From an uncultured Dyadobacter sp. (GTDB lineage Bacteria > Bacteroidota > Bacteroidia > Cytophagales > Spirosomataceae), in the NCBI GenBank assembly GCA_946481035.1, contig CAMLNK010000053.1:1-10700 (forward strand): a stretch of DNA of 10,700 nt. Direction: 5' to 3'. This document shows positions 5,949-10,700 of this stretch, one piece after another. The notes beneath the pieces were generated by a model. That model was not told where the DNA came from. It saw only the letters and a program-made list of their open reading frames with translations, and made no database searches. Positions within the stretch are counted from its first letter, which is position 1. Every line of letters starts with the position of its first letter. The position numbers and the translations under genes are program-made.

Positions 5949-6521
5949 ATGGAAGCTGTGGCTGAAAGACTCTATTCGCTGGAAGAATACTTCGCCTTTT
6001 GTGAAACCCACGAAGGCCGGTTCGAATTCGTCAACGGAGAAATCATCGAGATGTCTGGAGAAACAACTACTTCCAATAGGATTGCCGGGAATATTCATCG
6101 CTACCTGGACAAGGTTTTAGAAGAAGGAAAATATGAATTATACCAAAATGCCGTAAAACTTCGCGTAGAAGATGGTAAGGTGTTCCGTATTCCCGATTTT
6201 CTTATTTGTGAGGAAGAGGGCGATGCCATACGCTATACCACGCTTCCGCTTCTGATCGTAGAGGTGTTGTCTGAAAGTACGGCAAAAGTTGACAAGTTTG
6301 ATAAGCTCCGCGAATACTCTCGCATTGCATCGCTCCAATATTACCTCATTGTCGAGCAAGCCAGATGTAGCATAGAGGTTTACATCCGCGACGGCGAGCG
6401 CTGGTATATTGAAGGTTATAATAAGTTAGAGGACGTCATTAAATTAGCCTATTTCAACGCCGAACTCCCGCTTTCAGCGATTTATAAAAAGGTTGTTTTT
6501 TCAGATGCGACTTCTTTTTAA
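5949..6521 (+). CDS. Uma2-family (DUF820) PD-(D/E)XK nuclease-like protein
   Basis: A 190-residue protein, the typical Uma2 length. It begins with YSLEEYFAFCE (9-19), followed by the family segment RFEFVNGEIIEMSG (24-37). The predicted nuclease core follows: RIPDFLI (80-86) with the PD acid, LIVEVLSEST (102-111) with the E-x-L/V-type acid, then DKFDKLREYSRIASLQYYLIVEQ (115-137). Uma2 proteins are abundant in cyanobacteria and also occur in Bacteroidota such as the Dyadobacter and Spirosoma group, often in many copies. They are predicted Mg-dependent nucleases of unknown biological role, sometimes thought to be mobile or selfish. Start at the ATG at 5949; a TTG at 5880 would add 23 unrelated residues. 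It follows the LacI-family gene by 70 bp and overlaps the convergent gene's stop by 4 bp. The relation to the sugar genes is probably accidental. Confidence 0.85.
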   Translation: MEAVAERLYSLEEYFAFCETHEGRFEFVNGEIIEMSGETTTSNRIAGNIHRYLDKVLEEGKYELYQNAVKLRVEDGKVFRIPDFLICEEEGDAIRYTTLPLLIVEVLSESTAKVDKFDKLREYSRIASLQYYLIVEQARCSIEVYIRDGERWYIEGYNKLEDVIKLAYFNAELPLSAIYKKVVFSDATSF

Positions 6522-7894
6522 TTTTTGTCAAAACTTAACACAAACACCTGCTGCACACCCTTCCCGGCCTCATTCTTAACCAATCGGTTAAACGCCAAAA
6601 CCTTCCCGTCCGCCGACCAAACCAGATTACTCGTAACAAACTCCGAAGGCTCCGTTAGTACCTGTATCCGTTGCTCAAATGGGGCGTCGCCTACCTCGCA
6701 AAGCACAATGCTACCTTCATAAACATAAGTTACGTGTTTCCCACCCGGATGCCAGCGGAGGTTGCCGGTAATGTCGGAAGCGCATTGAGTAACTTGGCGC
6801 GGCTTGCCTCCATTAGGTGAAATGGTGAAAATCTGGCTGATACCTTTTGAATCTTTGGCCAAAAAAGCCAGCTGGCTGCCGTCCGGCGAAGAGCGGACAA
6901 TGCCGGCACAGCCCGGGTGCGGTGTATTGGCAGTAAATGTCAGGCGACGCTGAACGCTACCTTTCGGAGGCATTGGGAAGTCGGTATTGGTGCCTTCCAG
7001 CGGCCCCAGCGGTCCCGGTTGGGTAATGTCTTCGGGAATATCGACGATGAAAAGCTCCGGTACGTCGTTGCCGTTTTTGTCTTTAACAGTACCCAGAAAT
7101 GCCCGGGCGATTTGCCGCGAGCCGTTTGAAGTAGTGTAACCATTCATCCCTACCCAACTGTCGCTTGCAGCATGGCTGATCTCATCACTGCCCGGAGTCG
7201 GATTTGGCACAACCCGTACCACCAATGCGCTGAACCATTCGCCCGATACATTTTCAGGATTTTCATCCACTTTAACCGCTTTGATTTTTTTGGAGATACC
7301 AATCGTCCGCAGGTTGCGCTTCTGTCCGGACGAATCTTCCAGTGCTTTCAGGATAGCATCATTATAAGTGAAGCCGATCCATTGCCCGTCGCCGCTCCAC
7401 TCGTGCCGGTGCGTGCCCCCGCGTAATGCGCCGGGCGTGTAAGGGGGCGTCACATCGCGGGCGTCCATGTATACGGGTACATTCGGGCGGGCGTCGTGGA
7501 TGATCACACCCGTTCGGCGCCATTGCTGGTAGGGGTTCTCTTTGGAGGTGTTGGACAGGCCATGAATGAATACCACAGCGCTTTCTTTTGGACTATAACT
7601 CACAGCGCCAGCGCCGGGGCCCCATGCTGCATTGCCTTTAATATCAAAAAGAACTTGTTTCTCTCCCGTTTCAATGTTCACGCGCTCGATCCGCGCCGAT
7701 TCCGCAATACCGCCGTCGTCCGTTCTGGTGTCGTATACAAGCCACTTTCCGTCCGGCGAAAAGTTGTCGTTGTTGTCCAGGTCGTGATGGTAGGTCAAAT
7801 CATCGGTGATTTGTTTTTCTGCGGTGTCGGTCTGGCAGGATTGCATGCTTATGAAAGTTAGGAACGTTAAAACCGGGATAGAAACAAGTCTCAT
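6518..7894 (-). CDS. Beta-propeller (PD40) lipoprotein, YidR/DUF3748-like
   Basis: A 458-residue exported protein. The N-terminus MRLVSIPVLTFLTFISMQSC ends in a lipobox-like MQSC with Cys20, so a membrane-anchored lipoprotein is likely. TolB/PD40-type blades are recognisable at NFSPDGKWLVYDTR (44-57), HEWSGDGQWIGFTYND (164-179), SSPDGSQLAFLAKDSKG (335-351), LRWHPGGKHVTYVYEG (379-394) and LVWSADGKVLAFNR (424-437), filling most of the chain. The histidine-rich THRHEW (161-166) and the GMNGYTTSNGSRQIARAFLG stretch (249-268) are reminiscent of the YidR (DUF3748) family; I recall this family from memory and could not check it. No catalytic activity can be assigned. It starts 8 bp after the preceding 739-residue protein's stop and is clearly the last gene of that operon. 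Its stop overlaps the Uma2 stop by 4 bp, and no terminator hairpin is visible between them. Confidence 0.75.
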   Translation of the reverse strand: MRLVSIPVLTFLTFISMQSCQTDTAEKQITDDLTYHHDLDNNDNFSPDGKWLVYDTRTDDGGIAESARIERVNIETGEKQVLFDIKGNAAWGPGAGAVSYSPKESAVVFIHGLSNTSKENPYQQWRRTGVIIHDARPNVPVYMDARDVTPPYTPGALRGGTHRHEWSGDGQWIGFTYNDAILKALEDSSGQKRNLRTIGISKKIKAVKVDENPENVSGEWFSALVVRVVPNPTPGSDEISHAASDSWVGMNGYTTSNGSRQIARAFLGTVKDKNGNDVPELFIVDIPEDITQPGPLGPLEGTNTDFPMPPKGSVQRRLTFTANTPHPGCAGIVRSSPDGSQLAFLAKDSKGISQIFTISPNGGKPRQVTQCASDITGNLRWHPGGKHVTYVYEGSIVLCEVGDAPFEQRIQVLTEPSEFVTSNLVWSADGKVLAFNRLVKNEAGKGVQQVFVLSFDKN

Positions 7895-7902
7895 GGCAAA
7901 AT

Positions 7903-10122
7903 CTACTTTTGGGGAGCGCTGATAATACCTAGGTAGCGGCCCATCCAGTAGGGCAGGAGCCAGATATCACCAGCACTATGCTCGCCCGAGCCATTGCCGC
8001 CATTGCGGTCGAGGTTGAACATATTGCCATTGTGACGCTGAATAGGGCGCTCATCGGGCGGCAATACCTCCTTCGTGGTCTGCTTGCGGAAATTAGGTTC
8101 CAATTTTTCGATATCCTTGCGGTGGCTGTTCTTGATCACCCAATCGATCAGGTCCATCGGATGTTCGCGCAAATACCACGCAGATTCGTTCAGATCAAAA
8201 TCTTTGGTACCTGTCAATGCGGTAAAAATGTTCCACGCACCTTCTTTTTCGGGGCGTTCTGCCTGCCAGTGATCGATAATCTGCTTTTTGTAGCTGGCTT
8301 TCAGCGTATCGTTGAAAGCGTAGCGGTACAGCCCCCAGTAGCCGAGAAAATACATTTCGTCGTCCGAATGGTTCCAGCCGTCGGACATGTGCTTTGCGTG
8401 GTCGTCGGCATCTTCCGGCGCACGGCCAATGATGCTCATCGGCCGCATCATGTTTTCGAAATAGCCGTGCTTGTTCATCAGCTCGAATGCTTTGGCTTTG
8501 TATTTCTCCTTTTTGGTGAAATGGTAGGCGGTTTGCAGCATGGCCACGATATTGGACGAGTTCAGCTTGCGGTCGCCGACGTTGGTCGGGAACCCATTCA
8601 CATAATCGGGATGCCATTTGCCCCACATGGTAGGCTTGCCGTCGAAGTCGATGAGGTACATGTTGTTTTTAACAATGTGCGACATGACAGTATCGATGAG
8701 CATAATGGCCTGTTTCTTGATTTTCGGGTCGTCGATCAGCTCAGCCGCCGCGCCGAATGCGAAAATATGTCCGATCACCTCGTCGCTGCTGGTAGTTGAT
8801 TTCCAGTCCCATTCTTTTTCAGGAGAATGCTGCCAGCGCTCGACGTCGGCCAGCTCATTCATATGCCCCGAACGTTCAAAGGAACGTGCCGGAAATCCTG
8901 CCACCGGGTTCACCGTGTAAAGCCGCTCCATAGCGTCCATCGATTCGCGGCAGTTTTGCAATGCGTCGGGGTCTTTGGTAGCCGCATAGCGGAAAATCTG
9001 CCCGCCGAGGTACATTGATGTCCACAGCCCGTCATTATCAGAGTCTTCGGTGTAGCCGGTCGACAAATCTCCATGATTCAGGCCGGTCAGTTGTGAGTTG
9101 AATCCGTTCCGGATGTGGCGCAGCCGTACTTGCTGGTCAAAGAGTTTAGCCTTTTCTTCCAAAGTCATGGATTTGAACTGAATTTGTCCCAAACCTTTGG
9201 TAGTAAGCACCAGCACCGAGTTTTTAGGGCCTTTTGCAATGTCTGTCACTACATTGCCCGGAAGCCAGCGCTCGCCGAAATAGTAGTCGAACTTGCCATC
9301 GGCGCGCAATGCAAATGCACCCATGTTTGAGCCAAACCACACTTTGCCGTTCACTTCTTCCACCGTGGTGATTTTAGTTACAGGCAACTTGCGGTTAATG
9401 CTGCCGGTTTGTTTGCCGGTTGGTATATCCAAAGAAAGATAGCCGTCGCTGGTACCAATGATGATTTTGGTTTCTTTCGAAGCAATATCAAATGCGGTAA
9501 AATCGGAGCCTGAGAGTACTTTGGTCAATTTTTTGTCCTGAACACCGAGTTTATAAAGCGATTTATTCCCCAAAATCCAGAACTGGTTTGCATTATCCTG
9601 AAATGCCAGGCCGATTACCGAATCATCAGGCAGTTTACCATTCCAAAGGCTTTTTGAATCCTTAATCAACTCCAATGAAGTGCCGTCGGAAACGAGGAAT
9701 GTAAAATCCTTACCACCCGTGAACAGGCTGGCCTTCGAAAGATTATGTTTCGAAAACAGTGTCCCCGCCCAGGCGTTGCTGAACACGACCTGGTCGGTGA
9801 GGTAAACCAGCTGATCGTCATAGGAAGTGAGCGCGGTAATGTTTTTATCCTTCATGTAACGGTATTGGCGGTCGGGAACTACTTTGCCGGGGTATAGAAA
9901 CTGGCCGGCATAGGTATGGCGCAGCCCTTCATTGGCAAGCATCTGGATAATGCCGTTGCGGTCGGAGGCAACCTGGCGGAGGGAGCTCTGGGTGGTATCA
10001 GCGTAATATTTAATGCTGAAATCCTGCAAATAGGGCTTGTCCTTGTACACTGGCTGCATCTGCGCACGCGTGAAAGTCACGCCCGTCAGTAATAGGAGGG
10101 ATAATAAAAAGTGCTTCTGCAT
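7903..10122 (-). CDS. Uncharacterised exported protein: propeller-like N-terminal half, helical-toroid-like C-terminal half
   Basis: A 739-residue protein with a Sec signal peptide (1-20, MQKHFLLSLLLLTGVTFTRA). Residues about 25-315 look like a beta-propeller of the two-component-regulator type, with short repeated units such as GLAFQDNANQFWILGNKSLYKLG (171-193), KIIIGTSDGYLSLD (219-232) and GKVWFGSNMGAFALRADGKFDYYFG (259-283). Residues about 330-735 are rich in helices with aromatic and acidic motifs: GDLSTGYTEDSDNDGLWTSMYLGGQIFRYAATKD (351-384, containing a DxDxDG calcium-loop-like element), GFPARSFER (409-417), WKSTTSSDEVIGHIFAF (440-456), HMSDGWNHSDDEMYFLGYWGLYRYAF (578-603) and NGSGEHSAGDIWLLPYWMGRY (710-730). 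This resembles an (alpha/alpha)6 toroid as in several glycosidases and polysaccharide lyases. There is no histidine-kinase or DNA-binding domain. It sits in an operon with a deacetylase-like gene 13 bp upstream and a propeller lipoprotein 8 bp downstream, so a carbohydrate-active role is likely but not shown. Confidence 0.85.
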   Translation of the reverse strand: MQKHFLLSLLLLTGVTFTRAQMQPVYKDKPYLQDFSIKYYADTTQSSLRQVASDRNGIIQMLANEGLRHTYAGQFLYPGKVVPDRQYRYMKDKNITALTSYDDQLVYLTDQVVFSNAWAGTLFSKHNLSKASLFTGGKDFTFLVSDGTSLELIKDSKSLWNGKLPDDSVIGLAFQDNANQFWILGNKSLYKLGVQDKKLTKVLSGSDFTAFDIASKETKIIIGTSDGYLSLDIPTGKQTGSINRKLPVTKITTVEEVNGKVWFGSNMGAFALRADGKFDYYFGERWLPGNVVTDIAKGPKNSVLVLTTKGLGQIQFKSMTLEEKAKLFDQQVRLRHIRNGFNSQLTGLNHGDLSTGYTEDSDNDGLWTSMYLGGQIFRYAATKDPDALQNCRESMDAMERLYTVNPVAGFPARSFERSGHMNELADVERWQHSPEKEWDWKSTTSSDEVIGHIFAFGAAAELIDDPKIKKQAIMLIDTVMSHIVKNNMYLIDFDGKPTMWGKWHPDYVNGFPTNVGDRKLNSSNIVAMLQTAYHFTKKEKYKAKAFELMNKHGYFENMMRPMSIIGRAPEDADDHAKHMSDGWNHSDDEMYFLGYWGLYRYAFNDTLKASYKKQIIDHWQAERPEKEGAWNIFTALTGTKDFDLNESAWYLREHPMDLIDWVIKNSHRKDIEKLEPNFRKQTTKEVLPPDERPIQRHNGNMFNLDRNGGNGSGEHSAGDIWLLPYWMGRYLGIISAPQK

Positions 10123-10135
10123 TGTATTGAGTTGG

Positions 10136-10700
10136 TTATTTGACTTTTTTTCTTCTTTCCATCATCTCTTTCCAGGTGGTCAGGATAATGCCTTCGGATT
10201 GGATGAATGCTTTCAGGCCGGGGTCGAGCATAGAGAGCATATCGGCATACCGCGACCCGCCCGACGCGCTGATGTATTTGAAATCGTCGGTAACATCACT
10301 GCTGTGGACGATCATCATAGCCACGCCGGGCTGCATTTTGCGGATCGTTTCGATGAATTTCTGCGCTTTGTATTTGCCCCATTTTGCAGGGGTAACGTCG
10401 CTGCCTTCCGGTTTCCAGTCGCCGCTGATCGTATGCAGGTCGTCGAGCACGGGGAGGCCCGCCGCCCATATTTTCTGCCCGAACTCGGCCGAGCGTTTGG
10501 TGATTTCAGGCTCGGGAAGCTCCATTCCCTCTTTCCATTTGCCCTCGGCTTTCAGCTTTTTGACCAATGGATTATTCAAACACTCTTTCAAAAGCTGGTT
10601 ATTCCCGCCGGGGAACATGACCGGAATGCCAAATTCCGTCCCGACTTTAATGTATCGTTCCAAATAGGGAATATGCGCGAACAGCGTGCCCATATGCGAA
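10136..10700 (-). CDS. YdjC/ChbG-like polysaccharide deacetylase family protein (partial, N-terminus beyond right edge)
   Basis: About 188 C-terminal residues are visible; the frame stays open to the window edge, reading SHMGTLFAHIPYLERY, so the ATG at 10693 is internal. SHMG, the GLPVLDDLH stretch, IRKMQPGVAMMIVHSSD and the ending SRYADMLSMLDPGLKAFIQSEGI match the layout of YdjC/ChbG-type deacetylases, where a conserved histidine in SHxG and another late in the chain bind the metal. Here the late motif is VHSS rather than the common HPG. Such enzymes deacetylate chito-oligosaccharides or related N-acetyl sugars. Given the exported proteins encoded next in the operon, it may process the same glycan. 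Its own localisation cannot be judged because the N-terminus is missing. The stop is 13 bp before the next gene's ATG. Family call is fairly confident; substrate unknown. Confidence 0.72.
   Translation of the reverse strand, partial: SHMGTLFAHIPYLERYIKVGTEFGIPVMFPGGNNQLLKECLNNPLVKKLKAEGKWKEGMELPEPEITKRSAEFGQKIWAAGLPVLDDLHTISGDWKPEGSDVTPAKWGKYKAQKFIETIRKMQPGVAMMIVHSSDVTDDFKYISASGGSRYADMLSMLDPGLKAFIQSEGIILTTWKEMMERRKKVK

Noticed and set aside
6481..6560. Bidirectional terminator between the Uma2 and lipoprotein genes
   Set aside because: T-rich runs are present but no stem of useful length could be found by eye.
7978..8799. Open frame of 273 codons on the plus strand, antisense to the 739-residue protein gene
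   Set aside because: It is a shadow frame; the hydrophobic repetitive product shows no family features, while the minus-strand protein has a signal peptide and coherent domains.
7903..10122. Hybrid two-component sensor, suggested by the propeller-like N-terminal half
   Set aside because: No transmembrane segment beyond the signal peptide, no histidine kinase, receiver or HTH domain; the second half is a helical domain instead.

Overview
The window looks like chromosomal DNA of a Bacteroidota bacterium, most plausibly a Cytophagales/Spirosomaceae organism of the Dyadobacter type. This is an inference from protein style (Tat-exported Gfo/Idh/MocA oxidoreductase paired with a secreted ThuA-like protein, a YidR-like lipoprotein, an Uma2 protein), from moderate GC, from A-rich leaders without strong Shine-Dalgarno sites, and from promoter-like TAnnTTTG elements. 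There are no rRNA or tRNA genes, CRISPR arrays, insertion sequences or phage genes. Coding density is high and no gene-free stretch exceeds 300 bases.

Layout. (1) 1-179, minus: the N-terminal part of a small XRE-type helix-turn-helix protein, probably a HigA-like antitoxin, cut by the left edge. (2) 259-4679, minus: a four-gene cluster read in the order uxuA (mannonate dehydratase), SDR oxidoreductase, ThuA-like secreted protein, Gfo/Idh/MocA oxidoreductase, closed by a strong intrinsic terminator at 213-252. (3) 4850-5878, plus: a divergent LacI-family regulator. The shared 170-bp intergenic region holds a LacI-type operator at 4723-4736 and a leader stem-loop at 4759-4828. (4) 5949-6521, plus: an Uma2-family PD-(D/E)XK protein with its own promoter-like element. 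It meets the next operon tail to tail with a 4-bp overlap. (5) 6518-10700, minus: a three-gene operon read in the order YdjC/ChbG-like deacetylase (5' end outside the window), a 739-residue exported protein with a propeller-like N-terminal half and a helical-toroid-like C-terminal half, and a beta-propeller lipoprotein resembling the YidR/DUF3748 family.

How the genes may work together. UxuA and the SDR fit the hexuronate branch fructuronate -> D-mannonate -> 2-keto-3-deoxygluconate in the cytoplasm, probably controlled by the divergent LacI protein. The following ThuA and Gfo/Idh/MocA proteins both carry export signals, so the same transcript seems to supply periplasmic enzymes for an unidentified sugar or glycoside oxidation. 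The second operon codes for exported or lipid-anchored proteins and a deacetylase, and looks like a small carbohydrate-processing module whose substrate cannot be read from sequence. The window is a sugar-catabolism region rather than a clear novel defence or mobile system. The least understood and most interesting gene is the 739-residue protein.
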